Below are positions 53,796-62,329 of a stretch of DNA of 64,000 nt, in pieces. The notes below the pieces were generated by a model. That model was not told where the DNA came from and searched no databases. It saw only the letters and a list, made by a program, of their open reading frames with translations. Each line of letters opens with the position of its first letter. Position 1 is the first letter of the stretch. The DNA is taken from positions 1,736,001-1,800,000 of the forward strand of contig NZ_CP091509.1 in assembly GCF_022870885.1 (NCBI RefSeq), read 5' to 3'. The translations under genes and the position numbers were made by a program. The DNA comes from Neisseria dumasiana. GTDB taxonomy: Bacteria > Pseudomonadota > Gammaproteobacteria > Burkholderiales > Neisseriaceae.

Positions 53796-54457
53796 TTATG
53801 CCTCACATTGCGTTGTATTTCTGAATGTTGTCGGACATGAATGCCTGACTTATGTAATGTGTTGTGCCGGCTCAGATATTTCCGGTATGTGGATTGGGTT
53901 GAAAACCCAACCTTTCAGGCAGCCTCTAATTTTATTGGGTTTGCAACCCAAGTTACACGCGACTATGAGCTAGCTTCTTCACAATTTAATGCTTTCTTTA
54001 AATCTTTAAAATACAATTGCTGTTGCTTCCTCAAATATAACCCTACAAAAAGCTTAAATATGAATTTTTTAGACACAATATTTTCGGTAAAATCTAAAGT
54101 TGTTCTATCTCCATGAGAATAAAATTTCCCTGTCCAATTTCCTTTGATATTTTCATTTTCTATTTCAAATGCCCAACTTTGATTTTGAATACATTCTGTA
54201 ACTTTAAAATATGTTTCAGTTCCATCTTTAGAAATTTCCACAAATTTATTCTCATCTATAATTCTTATACTTATTAAATCACTCCGCCAAGCAAAATCAT
54301 TTAAATCAGTTACCTTATTCCACACTTTTTCAATTGGGCATAGAAGAGTAACCTTTATATTAGCAGTCGCCATACTGTTATCCTTTTCATAACGATTTAA
54401 TTTTTTTCGTTACTATAACAAATATAACCATGCTACATTTTACTGTCTGAAGCATTT
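53796..54457. other. Insertion splitting hrpA
   Basis: 662 bases between the stop of the N-terminal hrpA frame and the start of the C-terminal frame. It contains small hairpin repeats (53771-53965: GGATTGGGTTGAAAACCCAA, ATTGGGTTTGCAACCCAAG), an AT-rich SRPBCC gene, and, at the left edge of hrpA-N, a DUS with a degenerate inverted copy (TTTACTGTCTGAAGC). It has no transposase and no obvious target duplication. Confidence 0.7.
53963..54373 (-). CDS. SRPBCC (START/Bet v1-like) superfamily protein
   Basis: 136 residues. The opening MATANIKVTLLCPIEKVWNKVTDLNDFAWRSDLISIRII (1-39) and the closing helix KFIFKLFVGLYLRKQQQLYFKDLKKAL (positions 102-128) match the polyketide cyclase/dehydrase-type SRPBCC fold, which binds hydrophobic ligands. 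Very A/T-rich codons compared with the surrounding hrpA sequence, and no DUS: it looks foreign. ATG 54373 follows an AAAGGATAAC ribosome site. It is the only gene in the insertion that splits hrpA. Confidence 0.82.
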   Translation of the reverse strand: MATANIKVTLLCPIEKVWNKVTDLNDFAWRSDLISIRIIDENKFVEISKDGTETYFKVTECIQNQSWAFEIENENIKGNWTGKFYSHGDRTTLDFTENIVSKKFIFKLFVGLYLRKQQQLYFKDLKKALNCEEASS

Positions 54458-55855
54458 TCAGACGGCCTCTTCCACCGCCCCCAGTTCCAACAACACCTGA
54501 AACCCGTCATTAATATAACGCTGGTCAGGCGCTTCGAGGAACGGGAAAGCCGTCACATCGCCCAGTTTCAGCGCGGCCATGCGCAGGATGACTGCGGCCA
54601 GATTGCTGCGAATGATTTCGGGGTCGGTAAAGGCGGGACGCTCGTTGAAATCTTCTTCGCTATACAGGCGCACGGCTACGCCGGCGGATACGCGGCCGCA
54701 GCGGCCGGAGCGTTGACGCGCGGCGGCTTGGGAGATTTTTTCTACATGAAGCTGCTCCACTTTGGCGCGCGCGGAATAGCGTTTGACCCGTGCCAAGCCG
54801 GTGTCGATCACATATTTGATGCCCGGCACGGTGAGCGAGGTTTCGGCCACGTTGGTCGCCAGCACGATGCGCCGTTTGCTGCCGCTCGGGTGGAAAATTT
54901 TGTGCTGTTCGGCGTTCGACAAACGGGCAAACAGCGGCAGGATTTCGTCGTCACGGCGCAGCGGCGATTTGCGCAGGGCTTCGGCGGCTTCGCGGATTTC
55001 GCGCTCGCCGGGCAGGAACACCAGAATGTCGCCGTCTCCCAGCCGCGCCAGTTCGTCGGCGGCATCGACAATCGCGTCGGTCAGCTCGATTTCCGCTTCG
55101 TCTTCGTCTTGCGAATGCAGCGGGCGGTAGAGAATGTCGACGGGGAACGTGCGACCGCTCACTTCCAGCACCGACGCGTTGTTGAAATGTTTGGAAAAGC
55201 GCTCGGCATCAATGGTGGCCGAGGTGATGATGACTTTCAAATCGGGACGGCGCGGCAGCAGCTGTTTCAGGTAGCCGAGCAGAAAATCGATGTTGAGGCT
55301 GCGTTCGTGCGCTTCGTCGATAATAATCGTGTCGTAGGCGGTGAGGAAGCGGTCGGTTTGCGTTTCGGCGAGCAGAATACCATCGGTCATCAGCTTCACA
55401 TAGGCATCGCGCGAGGTGTTGTCGTTGAAGCGCACTTTGTAGCCGACGGTTTGGCCGATGTTGCTGCCCAATTCTTCGGCAATCCGCTCTGCCACCGAAC
55501 GCGCCGCCAAGCGCCGCGGCTGCGTGTGCCCGATCAAACCCGCCGTGCCGCGCCCGAGCTCCAAGCAGATTTTCGGCAGCTGGGTGGTTTTGCCCGAACC
55601 GGTTTCGCCGCAAATAATGGTTACTTGGTTGTTTTGAATGGCAGTTTTGATGTCGTCCAAACGTTCGTGCACCGGCAGCGTGCCGTCATACTGCGGCTTG
55701 GGCAGCGCGGCTTGGCGTTTTAAAAATGCGTCGTGCGATTTTTGGTATTTTTTCTGCACGGCTTCGATGCCGCCAAAGCGTTTGGGGTTTTTGAAGGCGT
55801 TTTGCAGAAAATGGCGGTCGCGGGAGAGCGTTTGGGTGAAGTCGGGCTGCTGCAT
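54458..55855 (-). pseudogene. hrpA: hrpA, N-terminal part (DEAH helicase core)
   Basis: 465 residues. Walker [16 protein letters not shown] (near 82), [24 protein letters not shown] (motif Ia), DEAH box [44 protein letters not shown] (near 175-218; motifs II and III), and C-terminal helicase motifs [14 protein letters not shown] and [13 protein letters not shown]. It ends at ELGAVEEAV followed by a TGA formed inside a DUS, whereas HrpA should continue for about 800 residues. An ATP-dependent RNA helicase core without its ratchet and C-terminal domains; the missing part is at 50910-53795. Whether the two fragments assemble is unknown. Confidence 0.88.
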
Positions 55856-55992
55856 GGTGTGTGTAAAAATCTAGGTAAAACAATGGCGGTAATTATAACA
55901 GAAGGCCGTCTGAAACTTTTAACCGGCCTTATGGTAAATGCGGTGTAAATTTAGTATGCTAGCGCGTGTATATAACGAAGGAGAAACAGACC

Positions 55993-57051
55993 ATGAGCAC
56001 TATCCGCCGCTTTTCTCTCGGCCTGCTGGCCGGTGCAGCATCTTTCGCCGCTCGGGCTGATCACTCACCGGCCGAAGAGCCGGTTTCGGCAGAAGCGCAA
56101 GCCGTCTCGGAACAGCAACCGGTTTATGTGCCGGTTACCCGCTCCGCCCCTGCCGAAGAGCAGGAACAACACAATACTTGGGTAGACAGAAGGCATAAAG
56201 ATATCCGCAGCACTCTGAGCGGCTGGGCGCATAATATGGACGACTGGTTCGGCGACCCCGACCCCGACAACCCCGCTACCGCCAACCTGCGCCTGATTGT
56301 TGATACCTCATGGAACAAGCACGACGATTTTTCCGTGAAGCCCCGCGTTCGCGGCAAAGTGAAGCTGCCCGTGCTGCAAAAACGCTTGAACGTGGTATTC
56401 GGTGACGATTCGTTGGACAGCGAACCGCAGCAAACCGGCCATCTGTACGACGAAACCGTTCAAAACCGCCAAAAAACCTTCAGCAAAACCGAAACCAGAG
56501 AAAGCAACTCTTCGCTGGCCTTGCGTTGGTCGGATATCAACAAATACACCGGCATAGACACCGATGCCGATATCGGTATCCGCTCCGGCGATGATTTATA
56601 TGTGCGTTTGAAAGGCAGCAAAGATTGGGATTTGGGCAACGATTTCAGCACCCGCGTCGAACAGATTTACCGCTACGGCCTCAAAAGCGAACACCACACC
56701 CGCTCCACTTGGGAAGTGCGCCACGGCAAAGCCGGCAAACCGTTTATCGCCAACCATTTGAATATCGAATACAACCATAAAGACCAAGACGAACATTGGA
56801 CATGGGGCAACAGCCTCTACCGCCAACACAATTTTCCCAATCACAAACGTCTGAACTACGGTATCTACACGGGCGGCGACATCAAAAACAAAAAGGTAAA
56901 ACTCAACAGCTACGGCCCGTTTGCAGGCTGGCGGCAACCGGTTTGGCGCGAATGGCTGTTTGTGCAACCTGAAATCAATTATCTCAACAACCGCAAAGAA
57001 AACCGCAAACACCATATCGGCGCATTGCTGAGGGTGGAGGCTTTATTTTAA
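55993..57051 (+). CDS. Predicted outer-membrane beta-barrel protein, unknown function
   Basis: 352 residues from ATG 55993 (AAGGAG ten bases upstream; the frame opens at 55966). Signal peptide MSTIRRFSLGLLAGAASFAARA. A Glu/Pro/Ala-rich linker (residues 23-55) leads to a region of alternating-residue strands (ANLRLIVDTSWNKHDDFSVKPRVRGKVKL, DADIGIRSGDDLYVRLKG, HLNIEYNHKDQDEHWTWGNSLYRQ) and ends in Phe (RVEALF), the C-terminal aromatic recognised by BamA. Hence probably an outer-membrane barrel. Family and function are unknown to me. A stem-loop terminator follows. Confidence 0.78.
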   Translation: MSTIRRFSLGLLAGAASFAARADHSPAEEPVSAEAQAVSEQQPVYVPVTRSAPAEEQEQHNTWVDRRHKDIRSTLSGWAHNMDDWFGDPDPDNPATANLRLIVDTSWNKHDDFSVKPRVRGKVKLPVLQKRLNVVFGDDSLDSEPQQTGHLYDETVQNRQKTFSKTETRESNSSLALRWSDINKYTGIDTDADIGIRSGDDLYVRLKGSKDWDLGNDFSTRVEQIYRYGLKSEHHTRSTWEVRHGKAGKPFIANHLNIEYNHKDQDEHWTWGNSLYRQHNFPNHKRLNYGIYTGGDIKNKKVKLNSYGPFAGWRQPVWREWLFVQPEINYLNNRKENRKHHIGALLRVEALF

Positions 57052-57079
57052 CGAAACCTTCTCGGGCTGAATTCGGATA

Positions 57080-57115
57080 CGGGCTTTAAATCGACTTACC
57101 ATCATTTAAAGCCCG
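57080..57115 (+). terminator. Hairpin behind the outer-membrane protein gene
   Basis: CGGGCTTTAAAT and ATTTAAAGCCCG are perfect 12-bp arms across a twelve-base loop, followed by GAATCTTTT. Confidence 0.65.
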
Positions 57116-57183
57116 GAATCTTTTGCGTGATTTAAGATAAAAATCGGGAGAGAACCTTAAAAAGCTTAATGCCGTCTGAAAGT

Positions 57184-57248
57184 TATAGTCAATCAACTTA
57201 ATTTACTACGGCATTGCTGCGCCTTAGCTCAATAAGTTGATTCACATA
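57184..57248. repeat. Short (65-bp) Correia-like element, inverted orientation
   Basis: TATAGTCAATCAACTTAA to AATAAGTTGATTCACATA, imperfect inverted ends. The core CTACGGCATTGCTGCGCCTT and AGCTCA is a Correia fragment read on the other strand. Confidence 0.65.
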
Positions 57249-57340
57249 GACTGTGCGGGTTTCGCCAAAACGCTTTCAGACGGCCTGATCGGCTTTTCGT
57301 AGATATGCTTTGGCTTTGCAGCATTCAGCCGCGCATAAAA

Positions 57341-57367
57341 AAACGCCGCTTGATATAAGCGGCGTTT
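57341..57367 (-). terminator. Intrinsic terminator of rpsO
   Basis: AAACGCCGCT and AGCGGCGTTT, perfect 10-bp arms across seven bases, with a T-run on the minus strand, 15 bases past rpsO. Confidence 0.92.
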
Positions 57368-57381
57368 GAACATATAAAAGA

Positions 57382-57651
57382 TTATTTACGCAAGCCCAAA
57401 CGGGTAATCAGATTACGGTAAGTGTCGGGCTTGGTGCGACGCAAGTAAGACAACAGGCGGCGGCGTTGGCTAACCATTTTCAACAGGCCGCGGCGGCTGT
57501 GGTGATCTTTGGGGTTGGCTTTGAAGTGGGGGGTCAAATCGTTGATACGGAAAGTCAACAATGCAACTTGTACTTCAGAAGAGCCGGTATCGCCTTCTTT
57601 GCGTTGGAAATCTTTAACGATTTCGGCTTTTTGTTCTACGCTTAATGCCAT
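57382..57651 (-). CDS. rpsO: 30S ribosomal protein S15
   Basis: 89 residues, full length for S15. [70 protein letters not shown] (positions 20-89) is the entire conserved protein that binds 16S rRNA helices 20-22. GGAGTTTATCC precedes the ATG. Usually rpsO is followed by pnp; here it is a single gene closed by a strong terminator. Confidence 0.98.
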   Translation of the reverse strand: MALSVEQKAEIVKDFQRKEGDTGSSEVQVALLTFRINDLTPHFKANPKDHHSRRGLLKMVSQRRRLLSYLRRTKPDTYRNLITRLGLRK

Positions 57652-57883
57652 GATGGATAAACTCCGAATAAATAATAAGAACCTTTCGGTTCAGACAAGT
57701 TTGCCAAGCCTAAACCCGTGCAAACTCCTTAAACCCGTGTAAACGGACAGGCAATTATGCCACAACACGCCGCATTTTGCACAGGTTTATCAAATGGGGC
57801 CTTGCCATATGTTGCCGATTTTGCCCGCTTGACGTTTTTTCAGACGGCCTCGGCCTGCGTTCCATTCATCCGCAAAAGAAAGC

Positions 57884-59125
57884 TCAGCCTTTAAATACCG
57901 GCACGGCTTCCCATTCGTGCAATATTTTGGCGGCGATATTAATCACTCCGAAAGCAAATACCCACACAATCAGCCACATGCCGCCGTAAACGCGGTAACC
58001 TTTGTTTTCTTTAAATTTTTTGCGCGAGCGGTAAAGCAGCATCGAAGGAATCAAGGCCGTCCAAACCGTAGCCGCCAAGCCGACATATCCGATAACTTTT
58101 ACAAAACCGGTAGGAAACAGCAAACAGCACACCAAAGGCGGCAAAAACGTGAGTGCCGCTGTTTTCGTGCGGCCTGCCGTGCTGTTGTCCCATTTGAACA
58201 TATCGGCCAAATAGTCGAACAAACCCAATGTTACGCCTAAGAAGGAAGTAGCAATCGCCATATAGGCAAAAAACGACAATACTGCGGCCATGCTGCCCGT
58301 GGGCACAAACTTAGACAAAGTTTCAATCAACACCGAAACCTGCCCGTTCACTTCGATCACCGGCCCGAATGCGCTGCGCGGCAGGTTGCCTTGAATGGCC
58401 AACTGCCACAGGATGTAGATCACCAAGGCCATCAGCGTACCCCAAAACAAGGCGCGCGCAACTCTGGGGGCATCGCCGTTAAAGTATTTCAACAAACTCG
58501 ATACGTTGCCGTGGAAACCGAACGATGCCAAACACACCGGCAAAGCGGCGGCAACGTAAATCCAATATTGCGTACCGGGTGCGGCATCGGTATCGAACAG
58601 CACCGGCAGCTGCACACTGCCGATTAAGCCGCCGGTAGCCCAGAAAAAGGCGATTACCATACCGGCAATCAAAATACTGGTCAGCCGGTCCACCCAGCGG
58701 GTCGATGCCCACACGCAAAACGCCAACACAAAGAAAAACAGCAGCTGCCCCGCAGGCAAGCCTACCTGCCCTTTCAGCAGGCTGCTCAAGCCTTTGGCGG
58801 TTAAATCGCCGCCTACGAAAATATAGGCGTAAGTGAGCAGATAAAGCACAAACGCCACGGCAAATCCGTTTATCGCATTCCAACCTTTGCCGAGCAAGTC
58901 TTTTACCATCGTATCGAAACTGGCACCGTGCGGGTAATGGGTATTCACTTCCAGCAACATCAAACCGCTCGACAACATAGAAAACCATGTATAAAACAAC
59001 ACCAGCAGCGAGCCGGTAAACCAGATACCCGACGTAGCGGTTGGATTGGCCAGCATACCCGCCCCAATCACCGTACCCGCAATAATCAATGCTCCGCCCA
59101 CCAGCGACGGATTTTTAGCAGACAT
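57884..59125 (-). CDS. Aromatic amino acid permease, Mtr/TyrP (HAAAP) family
   Basis: 413 residues. ATG 59125 has AAGGG seven bases upstream (in-frame ATGs at 59131 and 59149 are less well placed). About eleven membrane helices. LVGGALIIAGTVIGAGMLANPTATSGIWF at the N terminus and FGFHGNVSSLLKYFNGD (near 205) are the family signatures. It imports tryptophan, tyrosine or both with protons; the choice cannot be made from sequence. It stands alone. Confidence 0.9.
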   Translation of the reverse strand: MSAKNPSLVGGALIIAGTVIGAGMLANPTATSGIWFTGSLLVLFYTWFSMLSSGLMLLEVNTHYPHGASFDTMVKDLLGKGWNAINGFAVAFVLYLLTYAYIFVGGDLTAKGLSSLLKGQVGLPAGQLLFFFVLAFCVWASTRWVDRLTSILIAGMVIAFFWATGGLIGSVQLPVLFDTDAAPGTQYWIYVAAALPVCLASFGFHGNVSSLLKYFNGDAPRVARALFWGTLMALVIYILWQLAIQGNLPRSAFGPVIEVNGQVSVLIETLSKFVPTGSMAAVLSFFAYMAIATSFLGVTLGLFDYLADMFKWDNSTAGRTKTAALTFLPPLVCCLLFPTGFVKVIGYVGLAATVWTALIPSMLLYRSRKKFKENKGYRVYGGMWLIVWVFAFGVINIAAKILHEWEAVPVFKG

Positions 59126-59307
59126 ATTCATTCCCTTTGTTGCAACCATACGGGCGGGCCTTATCCGTGCCCGACACCTTTAACATGAAATAATATAAAC
59201 AAAAATATAAAACAGCCCCCCGTGCTTTCGCAGCAAACGGCGGGCGGATATTATGCCTGATTGCGGGCTTTCTGACCTACACTTATCCGCTTTGTCAGGA
59301 TAAAAAA

Positions 59308-59335
59308 TTCAGACGGCTCCGAGAAGCCGTCTGAA
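59308..59335 (-). terminator. DUS-based terminator of the lipoprotein gene
   Basis: On the minus strand TTCAGACGGCT, six bases, AGCCGTCTGAA, then TTTTTTA: a stem with T-run, seven bases after the stop. Confidence 0.8.
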
Positions 59336-59341
59336 ATACGC

Positions 59342-59725
59342 TTACCAGCAATAATAGCAATACCGCCGGAAGGGGTAATAAAAACCGTCCCAATCGTGGT
59401 AATAACGCGCTCTTTCGAGTTCTTGGCGAGCAATATAGTTTTGCCAAGCCAATTTGTAGCAGGCCTGAAACATCGGATCGGACACTTTATCTATGTAGCG
59501 CAAACGAAACGCTTTTTGCTCTTTTTCGCTGCGGGGCGGCGAATCGAATTGTTCGCGCATCAACTCTGCGGTTTCTTTGTCGCATTGGGAAGCCAGCGAT
59601 ACCTGTAAATCCTGTTCGTATTTTTTCTGTGCAGCGTCCCTTGCAGCCCGCTGTTCGGGAGTAATGGCACATGCCGCCAGCAATAATGCGGCAGACAATA
59701 ACGGGGCCGTCTGAAAAATCCTCAT
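59342..59725 (-). CDS. Small lipoprotein, unknown function
   Basis: 127 residues from ATG 59725 (AAGGAG seven bases upstream). Signal peptide MRIFQTAPLLSAALLLAACA with lipobox LAAC. The mature protein is helical and charged (EQRAARDAAQKKYEQDLQ, SEKEQKAFRLRYIDKVSDPMF; first third) and ends in a Tyr-rich tail YYHDWDGFYYPFRRYCYYCW with Cys pairs. No family recognised. The aromatic C terminus is unusual for a small lipoprotein. Confidence 0.8.
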   Translation of the reverse strand: MRIFQTAPLLSAALLLAACAITPEQRAARDAAQKKYEQDLQVSLASQCDKETAELMREQFDSPPRSEKEQKAFRLRYIDKVSDPMFQACYKLAWQNYIARQELERARYYHDWDGFYYPFRRYCYYCW

Positions 59726-59760
59726 AACACGCTCCTTCGGCAAACAGAAAAGATGGGGTA

Positions 59761-59901
59761 AGACCTTTGCAAAACCCTCAGATGTGGATGCAGTTCAAGG
59801 CGTAGCAGCACAGCGAGTGCAGACATATCATACAGATAGGCAAACGAGCAAACAGCGCACAACGCAGAAATGCGCCGCAGATGGGGGTTTTGCAAAGGTC
59901 T
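59761..59901. repeat. 141-bp MITE with 17-bp perfect terminal inverted repeats
   Basis: Ends AGACCTTTGCAAAACCC and its exact reverse complement GGGTTTTGCAAAGGTCT. These resemble the GAGACCTTTGCAAAA ends I associate with neisserial IS5-group elements such as IS1106. There is no coding capacity. Related copies or fragments: 25795-25912, and shorter pieces near 10600, 28845 and 31970. Confidence 0.75.
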
Positions 59902-60093
59902 CGGGGTGCGTACCCGCACCGGGTGTACCGCCGCAATGCCTTCTGACGATACGCCCTAGCACACAGTCCGCTTCATGTTTAAATGTACGCCTTTTTCTGC
60001 CACATTGCACGCGGTTTACCTATTTTATTGAGCAGAAACAATATCCGATATGAAATTTCATGCCGACGATTGCTAACTATAACGTGTTATTAA

Positions 60094-60133
60094 GGCCGTC
60101 TGAAAACCGGCCCGAACAGGTTTTCAGACGGCC
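60094..60133 (-). terminator. Inverted DUS pair behind the Smr-domain gene
   Basis: GGCCGTCTGAAAACC and its exact 15-bp reverse complement across ten bases, 30 bases past the stop. Confidence 0.7.
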
Positions 60134-60162
60134 GGATACTTTTGCAAACAGCAGCTGCCTGT

Positions 60163-60780
60163 TTATTCGGCATCCCATGCTTTATTGCGTTTCAGCAAAA
60201 TCCGCACCGCGCCGTCGTTGCCTTTGTGCGGTTCCACATAGGCCAACACATCGGGATGGGCCATCAGCCAACGGCGCACCAGCGTTTTCAACACAGGCTT
60301 GTAGCCTGAAGACCCCAAGCCGCTGCCGTGCACGATTTCGCCGCACACGCCGCGCTTTTTGGTAAATTCGATAAACTCGTTCAATACTTCCTGCGCCTGC
60401 TCTTGGGTGTAGCCGTGCAAATCCACATCGGCCACCACCGGCCAATGGCCGCTTTGCAAACGGCGGATGTCGTTTTTGCCTTGGCCGTTTTTGCTGAACG
60501 ATGTGGGCGGCTCGTCAAATCCGCCGTCGCCCACATAAAAATAATCTTCCGCCGCCAATGACGCTCCATCGGTTTTACGCGGCTTGATGGGGCTTTTGTC
60601 GCGCGGGGGAGCATAGCGGTTGCTGTTTTTCAGCGGCACGACTCCGCCCATTTCTTTGGCAAAGTCCACCTCTTCGGCAGCCTGTTTGCGCGCCTTTGCT
60701 TCGGCATCTTCCCGCTCTCGGGCTTCTTGTTTGGCTTGTTTGCCCAACGCTTTGAGCGCGGCTTGGAAATCGTTGTTCAT
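60163..60780 (-). CDS. Smr-domain protein (stand-alone MutS2-type C-terminal domain)
   Basis: 205 residues. A charged, helical N-terminal third (ALKALGKQAKQEAREREDAEAKARKQAAEE), then an Smr domain with the two motifs VDLHGYTQEQAQEVLNEFI (near 120) and EIVHGSGLGSSGYKPVLKTLVRRWL (near 150). Smr domains nick branched DNA or cleave RNA; stand-alone YdaL/SmrA-like proteins are endonucleases in some bacteria. Substrate unknown. The start is the first ATG at 60780. Confidence 0.9.
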   Translation of the reverse strand: MNNDFQAALKALGKQAKQEAREREDAEAKARKQAAEEVDFAKEMGGVVPLKNSNRYAPPRDKSPIKPRKTDGASLAAEDYFYVGDGGFDEPPTSFSKNGQGKNDIRRLQSGHWPVVADVDLHGYTQEQAQEVLNEFIEFTKKRGVCGEIVHGSGLGSSGYKPVLKTLVRRWLMAHPDVLAYVEPHKGNDGAVRILLKRNKAWDAE

Positions 60781-60877
60781 GGGTTCGGCCTTCGATGGAG
60801 TCTTTCAGACGGCCTGATAGGGGCAGGCCGTCTGAAAATGGTTTGTGCTGTATTCAATGTCTTCGAGCAGATTTAGT

Positions 60878-61621
60878 TCAGTTACCTTTATGCCCTGCAT
60901 AACGGCGCACATCGTCTATAACTTCTTTGCCGAAATCGGCAGATGCAATCATGGCGGCAATACGGGCGGCGGTATCGGCGGGACTGCTCAAACCGCCCTG
61001 CTCTTTCAGGTCGAGAAAACGCTGCCGCATCGGGAAAGCACCGTCATGCGAAGCACGGATTTCGGCCTGCATCGGCGTATCCACCACGCCGGGCGCAATA
61101 GAAGCGATGTAAACTCCGGCATGCTGTTCGGCGGCGATACAGCGGGCATGGTGGTCGAGCGCGGCTTTGCTTGCGCCATACACGCTCCAGCCGGGATAGG
61201 CATTGCGTCCCGCCCCGCTGCTGATGTGGACGATTTTCAACACGCTGCGCTTAGGCTTGCAGGCGATCAGATGGTTGGTCAGCAGCAACGGTGCGGCAAT
61301 GTTTAACGATACGGCGGTGGAAATTTCACCGGCACTCTGCATACCCGCAACGGCATTCGGAGCAACGGCGGCCGCATTGTTGATTAAAATGATTTCGCGC
61401 GCGCCCGCCGAAAAATCATCTAACAGGCCGTCTGAAAGCAAAGCAGCCAATGCTTCTGCCCGACTTAAATCCACACTGTGCTGCAACAGATTTTCAGACG
61501 GCCCCAAAGCTGCCTGCCGTCGCGACAAACCCAATATGCGGCAGCCTGCCGACAGATAATGTTCGACCAACGCCAACCCTAAGCCGCTGCTGTGCCCGCT
61601 GATGATGACTCCGGTATCCAT
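60878..61621 (-). CDS. Short-chain dehydrogenase/reductase
   Basis: 247 residues. The NADP loop is TGxxxGxG-like: VIISGHSSGLGLALVEHYL (near residue 6). Later VSLNIAAPLLLTNHLI, the catalytic Ser in VHISSGAG (near 137) and YGASK (near 150). The NNAA motif is at 82. Closest in flavour to sepiapterin reductase/YueD-type SDRs; the substrate is unknown. It stands alone between DUS. Confidence 0.88.
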   Translation of the reverse strand: MDTGVIISGHSSGLGLALVEHYLSAGCRILGLSRRQAALGPSENLLQHSVDLSRAEALAALLSDGLLDDFSAGAREIILINNAAAVAPNAVAGMQSAGEISTAVSLNIAAPLLLTNHLIACKPKRSVLKIVHISSGAGRNAYPGWSVYGASKAALDHHARCIAAEQHAGVYIASIAPGVVDTPMQAEIRASHDGAFPMRQRFLDLKEQGGLSSPADTAARIAAMIASADFGKEVIDDVRRYAGHKGN

Positions 61622-61825
61622 AAATGCTCCGCCGCTGAATGATTCTGAACAGGCTCCGATTGCCGCCGAAACGACACCGGCGGCTTTATTTTAGCGGCTT
61701 TTCCAAGCACCCGAAACCCGCGTTTCCGCAGCCTGCCGTATCCAGCGCTTTTATTTTGCGGTATATTAAACGCCTGTTTTCAGACGGCCTAACGCTATTT
61801 AGCCGCAACATAAAGGAATTTCCGC

Positions 61826-62239
61826 ATGTTCAAACGCCCCGAAGAATTGATCTTAGCCACACTTGCCGCCCTGTGGGTTGTACTCACTTACCTGATTGCC
61901 AATTATTTCGGCGCGCCGATGCAGACCAAACTGCTGATCAGCGCGCTTACGTTAATTTGTTCGGTGGTGTGCTTCGTATTATGGCAGCGCAATTTGAGCC
62001 GCAACATTTGGCCGTTTTTCCTCGGCCTGCTCACCGCCTGTTGGTGGCCGTATCTCGACTGGGTTGCCGTACGCGATATTCTCGTTTCAGGCGGCACGAT
62101 TTCGGCCGACACCATCGTGATTGCCAAACCGTGGTATGCCACTTGGACATTCAAATGGATTATCGCCCTCGCCCCCGTGCTGCTGGGCTATGCGGTGAAA
62201 TGGAAACTCCGCAACGGCAGACAAAAAACCATTGATTAA
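61826..62239 (+). CDS. Small inner-membrane protein, unknown function
   Basis: 137 residues with four hydrophobic helices (LATLAALWVVLTYLIANYF, LLISALTLICSVVCFVLW, IWPFFLGLLTACWWPYLDWV, WTFKWIIALAPVLLGYAVKW), the Trp-rich third one being notable. AAAGGAA lies seven bases before the ATG. No family recognised. It ends in a shared DUS hairpin with the AI-2E gene. Confidence 0.8.
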   Translation: MFKRPEELILATLAALWVVLTYLIANYFGAPMQTKLLISALTLICSVVCFVLWQRNLSRNIWPFFLGLLTACWWPYLDWVAVRDILVSGGTISADTIVIAKPWYATWTFKWIIALAPVLLGYAVKWKLRNGRQKTID

Positions 62240-62273
62240 CCGTTCGTTTCACAATCATCCGTCCATGTAACAA

Positions 62274-62304
62274 AGGCCGTCTGAAAAACTTTTTCAGACG
62301 GCCT
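62274..62304. terminator. Bidirectional perfect DUS inverted pair
   Basis: AGGCCGTCTGAAAAA and its exact reverse complement separated by one base, between convergent genes. Confidence 0.8.
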
Positions 62305-62329
62305 AAAACATTCCCATCGGCAATGCCAT

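Larger units (their letters stand above)
57052..57381. other. Intergenic region with a Correia-like element and two terminators
   Basis: Holds the terminator at 57080-57115, an AT-type DUS near 57170, a short Correia-like element (57184-57248), an AG-type DUS near 57278 and the rpsO terminator (57341-57367). No gene. Confidence 0.6.
59726..60162. other. Intergenic region with a MITE
   Basis: Contains the MITE at 59761-59901 and an inverted DUS pair at 60094-60133. Between them nothing recognisable; no gene supported. Confidence 0.55.

Noticed and set aside
53796..54457. Insertion in hrpA as a transposon
   Set aside because: No transposase, no terminal inverted repeats and no target duplication found by eye; uptake of transforming DNA is more likely.
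54713..55723. 336-residue plus-strand frame opposite hrpA-N
   Set aside because: Shadow of the helicase coding sequence, whose DEAH motifs are unambiguous on the minus strand.
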